DNA from: Acidobacteriota bacterium
Lineage (GTDB): Bacteria > Acidobacteriota > Terriglobia > Bryobacterales > Bryobacteraceae
Direction of reading: 5' to 3'
Length of the DNA: 64,000 nucleotides
Assembly: GCA_018268715.1 (NCBI GenBank)
Contig: JAFDVZ010000007.1
Location: 728,106 to 792,105 of the forward strand
How positions within the stretch are numbered: the first letter of the stretch is position 1; each line of letters opens with the position of its first letter. Shown here piece by piece: positions 42,241 to 49,644 of this stretch. The notes below the pieces were generated by a model. The model was not told the origin of the DNA. It did no database searches and saw only the letters and a program-made list of their open reading frames with translations. Both the position numbers and the translations under genes were made by a program.

Positions 42241-43995
42241 ATGCCGAAGAAACAATTTCCCGTCCTCTACCGCGAGTTCCTGTTCCGCATGATCGACCGC
42301 GAACTGCTGGCCAGCCAGGCGCAAGGCGACGCGAACCGACTGCTGGGCCGCTTCGCCGCCATTCTCATCTGGATCTCCGTCCCGTTCGCCGGTATGGCGT
42401 TCGGCGGCGGCAACGGCCCGCGGCAACTGATACTCGAACGCGCATGGGGGCCCGAGCACGCCATCATCGCCACCACGATGCTGATCGTCAGCCTGTTCGC
42501 GGTGCTGAGCTGGGACGGCATGTTCCCCGAGCGCCGCGACGTGCTGGTGCTCAGCCCGCTGCCCGTGCGCCCGGCCACGCTGTTCGCGGCGAAGGCCGCA
42601 TCGCTGGCGGCGGCCCTTGGACTGACGGTGGCGGTCTTCAACGGACTGCCCGGCATCGCCACGCCGATCGCCTTGACGCCGCCCGGCTGGAACTTCGTGG
42701 ACATGGCGCTGTCCATCCATCTCTACCGCGGCTTCGCCGCCTACTGGTTCACCGTGCTGGCCGCCGGGGCGTTCATCCTGACGAGCGTGCTGTGCATTCA
42801 AGGCGTCGTTGCGCAACTGCCCCGCGCCATCTTCCTGCGGCTGTCGTCCGGCCTGCAGATTGGGACGTTCTGCCTGTCGATGGGCGTGTATTTCCTCGAA
42901 CCCACGCTGACCACTCCCGCCGCGTTGACTAATCCGGACCATCAGACGGCGCTTCACTGGCTGCCGTCCTACTGGTTTCTCGGGCTCTTCCAACAGCTCA
43001 ACGGCGGCATCGAAGGATCCGCGGCGCCCACGCTCCGGATGCTGGCGGGGCGGGCCTGGATCGCACTCGCGATTTCGGCGGTGGGCGGCTGCGGCGCCTT
43101 TCTGCTGTCCTATTACCGCACTCTCCGCAAGATTGTCGAACAGCCCGACATCGCTCCCGTCAGCCGGCGTGTTTTGTGGCTGCCCCGGTTCGGCGGGCAG
43201 GCTCCGACGGCGATCGCCCACTTCAGCATCCGCACGCTGCTGCGGAGCCGCCAGCACCGGGTGATCCTGGCCTTCTACGCGGGCATGGGATTCGCCATCC
43301 TGATCCTTTTCCTGAAGGCGCCGTTCGCCCAGCGGATTTACGCGATTTCAGGCGCCGATCCCTGGCGGCAGGCCAGTGTTCCGGTGATTGCATCCACCTT
43401 TGTGATGCTCGTGTTCTGGACGCTCGGCGTCCGGGTTGCGATGGCGATGCCGATGGAATTGAAGGCGCATTGGGTGTTCCGGATTCTGCCGCTGCCCGGG
43501 CCGGCCGGACTCCTGCCGGCGACCCGGCGTGCGATGTACGCGCTTGTGCTGGCGCCGCTGTGGACCGGATTAGCGGTCTGTCTGTTCTCGCTGTGGCCCG
43601 CGCGTGTGGCGTCCGGCCATCTCGCCGTGTATGCGCTGGTGAACGCGGTCCTGATCGAACTCTGCCTGCGCGGGTTCCGCAAGGTTCCGTTCACGTGCTC
43701 CTTTCTACCGGGTAAGTCGAATCTGCATATTACGGTTTGTCTGTGCCTGCTGCTGGGGATGAATATCCTCTGTCTTGGGTCGGAAGCCGAGCGCCGCGCG
43801 CTGGCGGACGCGGGCAGGTACACGGCCACTGCCGCCGTTCTGGCCGCCGCCGCGTTCGGCGCCCGCCGCATGGCTCAACGCGCCGCGGAGGCGGAGACGG
43901 AGTTGTTATTCGAGGAGGAGCCGGCGCCGGCGGTCACCAGTTTGGGTCTCTACCGGGATGGGTATTTGCCGGCGCAGACATCAGGGGGAGTGTAG
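42241..43995 (+). CDS. Large ABC transporter membrane subunit
   Basis: 584 residues with about 12 predicted membrane helices and no ATPase motif. It shows two exporter-like halves, e.g. 'LSWDGMFPERRDVLVLSPLPVRPA' (a conserved feature of acidobacterial ABC-2-like permeases) and 'HWVFRILPLPGPAGLLPATRRAM'. It presumably works with the ATPase encoded 3 nt upstream. Substrate unknown. The last 62 bases overlap the 3' end of the gene on the opposite strand. Confidence 0.8.
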   Translation: MPKKQFPVLYREFLFRMIDRELLASQAQGDANRLLGRFAAILIWISVPFAGMAFGGGNGPRQLILERAWGPEHAIIATTMLIVSLFAVLSWDGMFPERRDVLVLSPLPVRPATLFAAKAASLAAALGLTVAVFNGLPGIATPIALTPPGWNFVDMALSIHLYRGFAAYWFTVLAAGAFILTSVLCIQGVVAQLPRAIFLRLSSGLQIGTFCLSMGVYFLEPTLTTPAALTNPDHQTALHWLPSYWFLGLFQQLNGGIEGSAAPTLRMLAGRAWIALAISAVGGCGAFLLSYYRTLRKIVEQPDIAPVSRRVLWLPRFGGQAPTAIAHFSIRTLLRSRQHRVILAFYAGMGFAILILFLKAPFAQRIYAISGADPWRQASVPVIASTFVMLVFWTLGVRVAMAMPMELKAHWVFRILPLPGPAGLLPATRRAMYALVLAPLWTGLAVCLFSLWPARVASGHLAVYALVNAVLIELCLRGFRKVPFTCSFLPGKSNLHITVCLCLLLGMNILCLGSEAERRALADAGRYTATAAVLAAAAFGARRMAQRAAEAETELLFEEEPAPAVTSLGLYRDGYLPAQTSGGV

Positions 43996-44941
43996 GCGCT
44001 TGCGGGCCCTGCGATTCACGGCCGGGCGGGCGAATGCCGGCGGTTGTTGCGGACGCCGGGGGCTGGGGCGTGGTTTGGGGGGCTGCTGGGTTCGTTTGGT
44101 CGATCTCAGGCGCGAGTTCCGGGGCCGAACCCGCCGTAGCGGTCATTACTTTCGGGGGCGGCTCGGGCTGCGGTTCGGGCGGCTGAGGGGGAGGCGCGGG
44201 GGGCCTGGGTTCGTTTGGTTCGGCGGCCTTCGGGGTGGAGGTCCCGGCATCCAACTTGAAACGGCGGGCGAAGATCTGCATCCACGCCGCGACGCGGGCT
44301 TCCTTTTCAGGGTCCTGCTGCTCGGCGGGAGGGACAACCGGGGGATAGGTCAGGAGTGGAACGTAATCCCTCTGGCCCGGGGGGCCCGGGTGAGGACCGG
44401 TCACTCCGGGATGGGGTTGGCCTGGGGGCAGGCTGTCGTTGCGCAGCATCCGGAACTCCTTGAGAGCGCGGGCGGCCTGCGAGCCGAGTTGGCGAATGTA
44501 GCGTTCGAGATTGGGAAGGAGATTGCTTTGCGCCAGGGAGTGGCGGTAGGCGAGACTCTCGCGGCCGAGGTAGTCGAGGCCGGGGTAACAGACGTCCACG
44601 TCGGACATGTCCTCCGTGACCTGGATGGCTACCGAGATGTCGTGAAGCACCTCGGCTTTGCGGCGGCGCCAGGTGGTGGAGTAGGCTTCCTCGATGAGGT
44701 CGTATTCGTGGCGGTCGCGAGGGTCGTGACGATAGAGATAGCACTGGAAGCCGGTGGAGAACTCGGGCCGATCCTCTTCGGGGATGAGTCCGGTGCGGGA
44801 CAGAACGCCGTGAAAGGTGGCGTTCTTTGAAGAGCGCTCTTTGCCTTCGGGCGTGACAGGGCCCTTGGACTTGGCGCCGTTGATGCGCGCGGCCTCACTG
44901 CGGGCCTCGCTGACAGGTTTCTTTTCGTTCGTGTTATCCAT
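43934..44941 (-). CDS. Protein with N-terminal 'NGAKSKGP-TPEGK' motif and proline-rich tail
   Basis: 335 residues. The first 45 carry 'AARINGAKSKGPVTPEGKER' followed by 'SSKNATFHGVLS', a motif that recurs in many uncharacterised proteins of Acidobacteria and Planctomycetes. A helical charged middle (50-170) is followed by a long Pro/Ala/Thr-rich tail (170-335) that is probably disordered. Function unknown. The 3' end overlaps the ABC permease gene by 62 bases in antisense, so the tail or the permease end may be an extension past the original stop. It marks the border of the plastic region. Confidence 0.68.
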   Translation of the reverse strand: MDNTNEKKPVSEARSEAARINGAKSKGPVTPEGKERSSKNATFHGVLSRTGLIPEEDRPEFSTGFQCYLYRHDPRDRHEYDLIEEAYSTTWRRRKAEVLHDISVAIQVTEDMSDVDVCYPGLDYLGRESLAYRHSLAQSNLLPNLERYIRQLGSQAARALKEFRMLRNDSLPPGQPHPGVTGPHPGPPGQRDYVPLLTYPPVVPPAEQQDPEKEARVAAWMQIFARRFKLDAGTSTPKAAEPNEPRPPAPPPQPPEPQPEPPPKVMTATAGSAPELAPEIDQTNPAAPQTTPQPPASATTAGIRPPGRESQGPQAPTLPLMSAPANTHPGRDPNW

Positions 44942-45222
44942 TTGCCGACACCGATATCCTGGCCGGCGGGCAAGGCTCCGCCAGCGTGATGTGTTACCGC
45001 CTTTCCTGTGCGTTTACGATTTTCGGACCGGTGGACACCGGTTGCGGGGATGCTCGCTACGAGCGTGGAGCGCGTGGATGGGGCTTGGCGCTCCCTCCTA
45101 CTTTCAGATTAGCGTGGGTGTCTAGAGACTCGGGGTGAGTGAATTTCGGAAGTTGTTGATAAGGTGACGGATATTTCGGTAGTGAGTCGTGTGAACGGTG
45201 ATTTCCGGGGTAGTCCCACTGG
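44942..45222. other. Stretch without recognised gene
   Basis: Between the proline-rich protein gene and the broken hicBA pair. No coding frame with family resemblance, no RNA gene and no strong repeat were seen. Confidence 0.5.
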
Positions 45223-45326
45223 CTAAAGAACCCCGAGTGTCGGACCTGTCTTCTTGGCCAGGACCTTCATCGCGGTGGGGCCAACTGTAACTCGGTCGTG
45301 GTAGGCGAACAAACATCCGGCCAACC
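45223..45326 (-). pseudogene. hicA: hicA toxin remnant (C-terminal half, frameshifted)
   Basis: Reading on the minus strand gives 'GWPD' (45326-45315), then after a frame change near 45310 'FAYHDRVTVGPTAMKVLAKK' and 'TGPTLGVL' with a TAG stop at 45223-45225. This matches the second half of HicA mRNA interferases (GWPDVVFAFHD... KxTG). The N-terminal half with the catalytic SGSH motif is missing; the fragment joins directly to the end of the HicB-like part. It cannot encode an active toxin. Confidence 0.65.
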
Positions 45327-45343
45327 TGGCCGTGCCAGGGGCC

Positions 45344-45586
45344 CGGAACGGCCTCCCCGTGCTCCAGTCGATCTGCGATCAATCGCAACGCCGCCGCCTG
45401 CACGGCCACCGTCGCCTGCTGCCGGGTGCGCCCGTATGCCGTCACGCCCGGGAGCGCCGCGATGTCAGCCATCCAGCGGCCATCTTCTTCGCGGAAGTAT
45501 CCGATCGCCAGCGAGAAGCCGGTTGGGGACTTCGGTATGAATCCACCGCGCCACCGATTGGGTGCGTGCGGCGCAGCCGTGCGCAT
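45344..45586 (-). pseudogene. hicB: hicB antitoxin remnant
   Basis: The segment 45517-45344 encodes 'REEDGRWMADIAALPGVTAY', 'GRTRQQATVAVQAAALRLIA' and 'DRLEHGEAVP', the partial RNase H-like fold of HicB antitoxins. Upstream codons (from ATG 45586) do not look like HicB and the real start is lost or different. The frame runs on past the HicB part into hicA remnant sequence in a wrong frame until 45122. So the pair hicB-hicA has been collapsed by a deletion plus a frameshift. Confidence 0.6.
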
Positions 45587-45841
45587 GGGAGAAAACCCGG
45601 CGCGAGTCTGAAAGGCCGGTCCTCGCGACCCTGGATATCCTCGGCCGGCTGCAACCGCGAGAAATCGAGCAGAACCTCACCTGAAGGCTACGCCACGTGG
45701 GGTTGATATCCGGGCCCAGAAGCTTCTCGCATATCGCCACCGACCATCCGAAGCGTCGCGCTTGGCCCTGTTGCACACGATCACGACCGCTCGTTCGCGC
45801 TCCTGTCAACGGCTGATGGTACGACAGAACAATCCGAACTG
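45587..45841. other. Eroded sequence without recognised gene
   Basis: No protein family could be read in any frame. It lies between the hicB remnant and the esterase fragment and belongs to the plastic region. Confidence 0.4.
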
Positions 45842-45922
45842 GTACGATTCTTCACCGATACTCTACCGTTCTTCCAAAGGCTCTTGGTCTCCGATAGCAA
45901 CAAAGATACGGACCACTATTGA
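45842..45922 (+). pseudogene. 3' fragment of an esterase-family gene, paralogue of the gene at 50378
   Basis: The 26 codons before TGA 45920-45922 read 'VRFFTDTLPFFQRLLVSDSN' then 'KDTDHY', nearly the same as the end of the intact gene at 50378-51478 ('GRFYTDALPFFQRLLVSDRH', 'KDTGHD'). Nucleotide similarity continues past the stop for about 90 bases. No upstream part of the gene remains. Confidence 0.75.
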
Positions 45923-45946
45923 CCCATTCGGGTCAATAGTGGTCCG
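45909..45946. repeat. Perfect 17-bp palindrome with 4-base loop
   Basis: CGGACCACTATTGACCC (45909-45925) is followed by the loop ATTC and its exact reverse complement (45930-45946). It overlaps the stop codon of the esterase fragment. There is no T-run after it, so a standard intrinsic terminator is not clear; it could still be a transcript end hairpin or a small mobile palindromic element. The matching place after 51478 has only a degraded version. Confidence 0.8.
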
Positions 45947-46204
45947 AGGAAGTCGGTCCAAGGAATCAGCTAAGGTTCGGAAGGAGTCAGTGACGGGGGT
46001 GATGACGGCGCCGATGAAGACGTACAATGAGCCTCGCGCTTCCAGCGCCATCTTATGCAAATCGTCAAGTGCGGGAGCTGGCGGTCGACTAGTTTCCGTA
46101 CTGATTGAGGGCGGTCAACGGAGCCATTTCGAGCCACTGGGGGAGCGCGACGAGCGCCCGATGCTGATGCGGCTGTTGCGGTGGATCGAGGCAAACCGGT
46201 GAGG

Positions 46205-46442
46205 GTTCGGCCGCAGGGGGATCACATCGAGGTGCGCGGCGGCAGCGACCGGATTGCCGTGCACGCCCGCGGCAGGCGCAAACACAAACTCATCACCGAG
46301 CCGGCGCATCACGCGGGCATTCCCTTTCGGCTCTGACGGCGCGGGCAGCAAGATTCTGGCGCCCCTGCGAGAGGCGGCGCCGGCAGTGGAATCCCGATCG
46401 CTGGCCGCCTACGGAAACCTCGGCATGGGAGGCGCGCAATGA
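46205..46442 (+). pseudogene. istA: istA (IS21-family transposase) C-terminal remnant
   Basis: 'VRPQGDHIEVRGGSDRIAVH', 'ARGRRKHKLITEPAHHAGIP' and, after a frame change near 46330, 'GAGSKILAPLREAAPAVESR' and 'SLAAYGNLGMGGAQ' match the C-terminal end of IS21 IstA. The catalytic DDE domain is absent. Its stop overlaps the start of istB (ATGA), the normal IS21 junction. Confidence 0.65.
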
Positions 46443-46909
46443 CCGCGATGGAGCGCCTGGGAACGACCCTCACGACATTGGGATTGAAGGCGGTGCAAGC
46501 CCGCCTGGACGGGGTGTTGGAAGAGGCGGAGAAGATAGCGCCCAGCTAGGCGGACTTCCTCGATGAGGTGGTCGCCTCGGAGTTGGATGCCCGCCACACC
46601 CGGTACTCGCGGGTCCGGCTGCAGTTGGCGCATCTGCCGTTTGTGAAGACGTTCGATCGGTTCGACTTCAGCGTCCAACCCTCCATCGACGAACGCCAGG
46701 TCCGGGAGTTGCGAACGCTGCGGTTCGTGCACGAGGCCAGCAACGTGATCCTGCTCGGGCCGACCGGCGTCGGCAAAACCCATCTCAGCGTGGCGTTGGC
46801 CGAAGCCGCCGTACAAGCCGCCCTCGGCGCCCAAGGAGATCAATCCAAAGTTGGGTTCCGGCCGGGCCGCGATCGCATACTTCGGTCCGGACCACATGTT
46901 CGCCTTTGA
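46439..46909 (+). pseudogene. istB: istB (IS21-family helper ATPase) with amber stop and truncated end
   Basis: 'MTAMERLGTTLTTLGLKAVQ' starts at 46439 and continues as IstB up to 'EKIAPS', where codon 37 is TAG (46547-46549; relatives have Tyr). The same frame then resumes 'ADFLDEVVASELDARHTRYS', 'RVRLQLAHLPF', 'QPSIDERQVREL' and Walker A 'LLGPTGVGKTHLSVALAEA'. After about 46815 similarity is lost. Both the nonsense codon and the missing C-terminal ATPase part show it is dead. Confidence 0.75.
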
Positions 46910-47310
46910 TCTACGCGACGGTGAATCGTGTGCCACGAGAAGGCGACCTGATCTGTAACGGCTGTGGTCAGGCTGTTTACACGGGATCCTGGGAACTGGC
47001 CGAGAAGACTGTCACGGTGAAGTACCGTTTGGTCAGTCGAACCGTCCAGGGTGTCGGCGAACAGTTGCCCGGGCCGTTGAAAGAGGATACCGCTAAGATC
47101 GAAGGCGCCACGGTTCTGTTCCTTGGCCACTCGTTTCATCGATCAGCCGCTCTGGGCGCCAACGTTGGGGAGTTCATTCCTTCCGCCGCGCACTGAGTGC
47201 GGTTCCGCATGGAGACCACGCGGGATCAGCCGTGTAGCGTCGCGCGAGCGGTGAGGCCTTTCGCGTCGCTGTCCGCTCACGGCCTTCAAGCACCGCCAGT
47301 CTGTGCTGGG
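46910..47310. other. Stretch with one weak reading frame
   Basis: A 96-codon plus-strand frame (46906-47196) contains 'GDLICNGCGQAVYTGSWELA' and could be a small protein, but no family is recognised and it begins inside the IS21 relic. I do not annotate it as a gene. The rest holds nothing recognisable. Confidence 0.3.
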
Positions 47311-47715
47311 CTATTGCCCGGAGCGGACCTCATTCAGCAGGTTGGGGTGACGGTCGAGCAGGATAAGGAGTTTCACCAGGGCGAGCGGGGGCTTGGTCTT
47401 GCCGTTCTCGTAACGCGAAAAGGCGTTGGCGCCGCCGCCGAAGATCGCGGCCGCCTGACGCTGGTCGAGCGCGAGTTTCTTGCGGACACGCGCGATGAAG
47501 CCGGGATCGACGATGGAGGCGTTCACCTGCTTGTTGAACTCCAGCATCGCCGCGCTGACCCGTTTCGATTCCGCCGCGGCCAGGACGCTTTCCCCGCAGG
47601 CCGGGCAGAACTCGCCGCGCACATCCGAAATCGTGGTGGTTTCGCCTTTGTAGACGTACTGGATATCGCGTGTGTCGCGCACCAGTTTCGCCCCTCCGCA
47701 GGATGGGCACTTCAT
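47311..47715 (-). CDS. mqsA: MqsA-type antitoxin and transcriptional repressor
   Basis: 134 residues. The N-terminal Zn-binding half has two Cys pairs (Cys3, Cys6, Cys37, Cys40) in 'MKCPSCGGAK' and 'GEFCPAC', typical of MqsA. The C-terminal half is an XRE-type helix-turn-helix ('LDQRQAAAIFGGGANAFSRY', 'ENGKTKPP'). MqsA binds the MqsR RNase and represses its own operon. GGAGG precedes ATG 47715; an earlier in-frame start (47736) is less fitting because Zn-site spacing favours MKCPSC. The frame is intact although the toxin gene upstream is broken. Confidence 0.9.
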   Translation of the reverse strand: MKCPSCGGAKLVRDTRDIQYVYKGETTTISDVRGEFCPACGESVLAAAESKRVSAAMLEFNKQVNASIVDPGFIARVRKKLALDQRQAAAIFGGGANAFSRYENGKTKPPLALVKLLILLDRHPNLLNEVRSGQ

Positions 47716-47732
47716 GGCGGTTGTTCCTCCCT

Positions 47733-48030
47733 TCATAGCGCCTTGAACGACACGATCAGAACATCGTCAATGACCGTGAGCTTCAGGTAGATGTCGCCGA
47801 CCGGCGTCTTCGGGCGGTAGACGTCCTGCCAAAATGCGGTGATCGGCGTGGGTGGTCATGCTTTTGTAGAAGTCGCGCGGGGTAAGCGCGGCGACGACGC
47901 CGACGATCTCTTCGAAGCCAAAGCCCAGCGCCGCGCCGCCAGCGAGCGCCGAAACCGTGGCGCGAACCTTGCCGGCCGCAAGCAGGTTCTTGACAGCCAC
48001 CAGCTTGCAGTGCGGCGTCTGCTTCTCCAC
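47733..48030 (-). pseudogene. mqsR: mqsR toxin gene with a single frameshift
   Basis: From GTG 48030 the protein reads 'MEKQTPHCKLVAVKNLLAAG', 'KVRATVSALAGGAALGFGFE', 'ALTPRDFYKSMTTHADHRI', a good MqsR. At the run of four A (47831-47834; TTTT on the coding strand) the frame is lost and ends in a wrong tail at 47767. Removing one base restores 'WQDVYRPKTPVGDIYLKLTV', 'IDDVLIVSFKAL' and a TGA at 47733-47735, 17 bases before mqsA. So one inserted base kills the mRNA interferase; a sequencing error in the homopolymer is possible. Confidence 0.85.
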
Positions 48031-48036
48031 GGTTCA

Positions 48037-48074
48037 GATTAACCTATTTGGTTATGTTTGGCAAGTAGGTTAAT
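48037..48074 (-). promoter_or_regulatory. mqsRA promoter and palindromic operator
   Basis: On the minus strand TTGCCA (48064-48059) and TTAATC (48042-48037) are 16 bases apart, and the -10 ends 6 nt before GTG 48030. Perfect 9-bp arms ATTAACCTA (48038-48046) and TAGGTTAAT (48066-48074) flank the promoter. The AACCT/AGGTT core agrees with the palindromes bound by MqsA in E. coli. Confidence 0.7.
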
Positions 48075-49273
48075 TGGGTCGCCTCGGCGCGCACCCCGCC
48101 ATGGACCATGAGCGTATGGACGTAGGCTTCCGCGAACGGGATGTGACCGGCGGCGGCGAGCTGTTTGGGCAGGGTATTCAACTGATGCTCGGCGTTGCCG
48201 CTGGTAGTCGCGGGTTTAGTGGCGGTGGTCCGTAGGGATTGCATTCTGGGTGGGGTGGGCGAGATGCGGATTCTGGCGCTGGGTTGCTTTCATGGCTCGT
48301 GGCGGGTGGGGTGGCGGCCGGTGGCCGTGAGTTCATCGGTGATGTGGCAGAGTGTTGTCGAGGTCGTCGCTTTCGGTAATCGGACACACCCCAACGACAA
48401 CGCCGGGACGATGAAGCCGGCGCCTGTCGTAGCGAAGTTCGGGGAAACCGTCGGATTAGCCGATAGCCGACCCTGCCGCGCCGTCGGCAAGAGCAGGAAC
48501 AGTGGAACGCCCGGCGTGGTTGGTGAAAGGGCTGACCGAGTCGAGCACGAGGTGCAGTCTGTCGACGCCCTTGACCCTGCCCGCTCCGCGATAGGCCACG
48601 ATGGGCTGGATGAGCTGGGCTCGGATGAAGTCATGGTGTCGATAGACGCGGTGCGTGTCGCGGTCATCCAACAGGATCACCGTGAACGAAGAGTGTTCCG
48701 TCCGCGAGAGCAAGAGCGGTTGGCGCAAGGCGTCGATCATATCGCCGCCGCGGGGCCGTGCGCATGCAGGAGTTTAGAAACTGGTGGTTGCGGTCTTCAC
48801 GGCGAGGCGGCCGAATGATGGCGACGACGCGGCGGCGCCGGGTGGCAGGGCGCACGCCGGTCTCGATGCGGTCGAGCAGACGGCGTCCTGGCGCCGTTTC
48901 GCCCCGATGCTCACCCTCGGCGGCAGCCCGTTTCGTGCACTCTGTTCCATTACCGGAGAGGCATCGAGTTGAGGCGTTGGACGATATCGAATGTCTGATC
49001 GAAGCGGATGTGGTGCGTGGCACTCCGCAAGGCACAGGCGAGGTAGTTTTCAAAGGGATATCGTTGTTGTCAGGCCGTCTGCCTCATGAAGCACCTATCA
49101 AGTATTTCTGTAAGCAAAGCCGTCAATGCGCGATGAGGATCCCCTTCGGCGATTCGCCCGCAAGGACGTAGGGCTTTCAGGCCCACCATCTTGAGCTTGT
49201 GCGCCATCGATGGGGGACGGACACGCTGTTGATGTAGATCGAGTTGGCCCGCCTGTTTGGCCGCGAATATGAC
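48075..49273. other. 1.2-kb stretch without a recognisable gene
   Basis: Several open frames of 60-200 codons occur on both strands (for example 48195-48818 plus, 48290-48667 minus, 48664-49053 minus, 48758-49171 plus), but none shows a domain, signal peptide, Shine-Dalgarno or codon pattern like the neighbours. Fragments such as 'SVSPFTNHAG' (minus, near 48520) might be remains of a transposase or other lost gene. I read it as eroded accessory DNA. Confidence 0.45.
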
Positions 49274-49314
49274 TTGACGCCGCCGAGGATTAGAATCACA
49301 ATGTAGTTCTAATC
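49274..49314 (+). promoter_or_regulatory. padR promoter with inverted-repeat operator
   Basis: TTGACG (49274-49279) and CACAAT (49297-49302) are 17 bases apart. Perfect 8-bp arms GATTAGAA (49288-49295) and TTCTAATC (49307-49314) bracket the -10 and end directly at ATG 49315. This is the expected place for autorepression by the PadR protein that follows. The sequence differs from the operator at 41418-41471. Confidence 0.65.
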
Positions 49315-49644
49315 ATGTTGGGTGAGTTCGAATACCTATTGATCACCGTCGCGGCCGGATTGGGCGATAGCGCTTATGGCGCGTCCATTCGCGAGGAACT
49401 CGCCGTTGCGACCGGACGAAGATGTTCGCTTGGGGCGCTTTACACCACCATCGATCGTTTGGAAACCAAGGGCCTGCTTGAAACGTGGATGGGCGACGCT
49501 ACGCCTCAGCGCGGGGGACGCGCGAAGCGGATGGTCCGGGTGACGCCCAAGGGTGTGCGGGCGGCTAGCGATTTCTACGACGCCGTGAGCCGGGTCAGCC
49601 GCGGCGCGTCGTGGGCGGTGAACGGAACGGAGAGCCCATCGTGA
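49315..49644 (+). CDS. PadR-family transcriptional regulator
   Basis: 109 residues. The winged helix reads 'EFEYLLITVAAGLGDSAYGA', 'SLGALYTTIDRLETKGLLET' and 'GGRAKRMVRVTPKGVRAASD', the GRxKRxxxVTxxG wing being typical of PadR proteins that precede acidobacterial membrane transporter genes. It starts directly after an inverted repeat. The stop overlaps the following membrane gene (GTGA). Confidence 0.9.
   Translation: MLGEFEYLLITVAAGLGDSAYGASIREELAVATGRRCSLGALYTTIDRLETKGLLETWMGDATPQRGGRAKRMVRVTPKGVRAASDFYDAVSRVSRGASWAVNGTESPS

Larger units (their letters stand above)
46205..46909 (+). mobile_element. Remnant of an IS21-family insertion sequence
   Basis: Tail of istA plus a truncated, amber-containing istB in the normal order and overlap. 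No terminal inverted repeats were identified on either side. It sits inside the plastic region between the esterase fragment and mqsRA. Confidence 0.65.

Noticed and set aside
46906-47196. Possible 96-residue protein with a CxxC pair
   Set aside because: Starts inside the IS21 relic, no Shine-Dalgarno, no family, and no matching second metal site.
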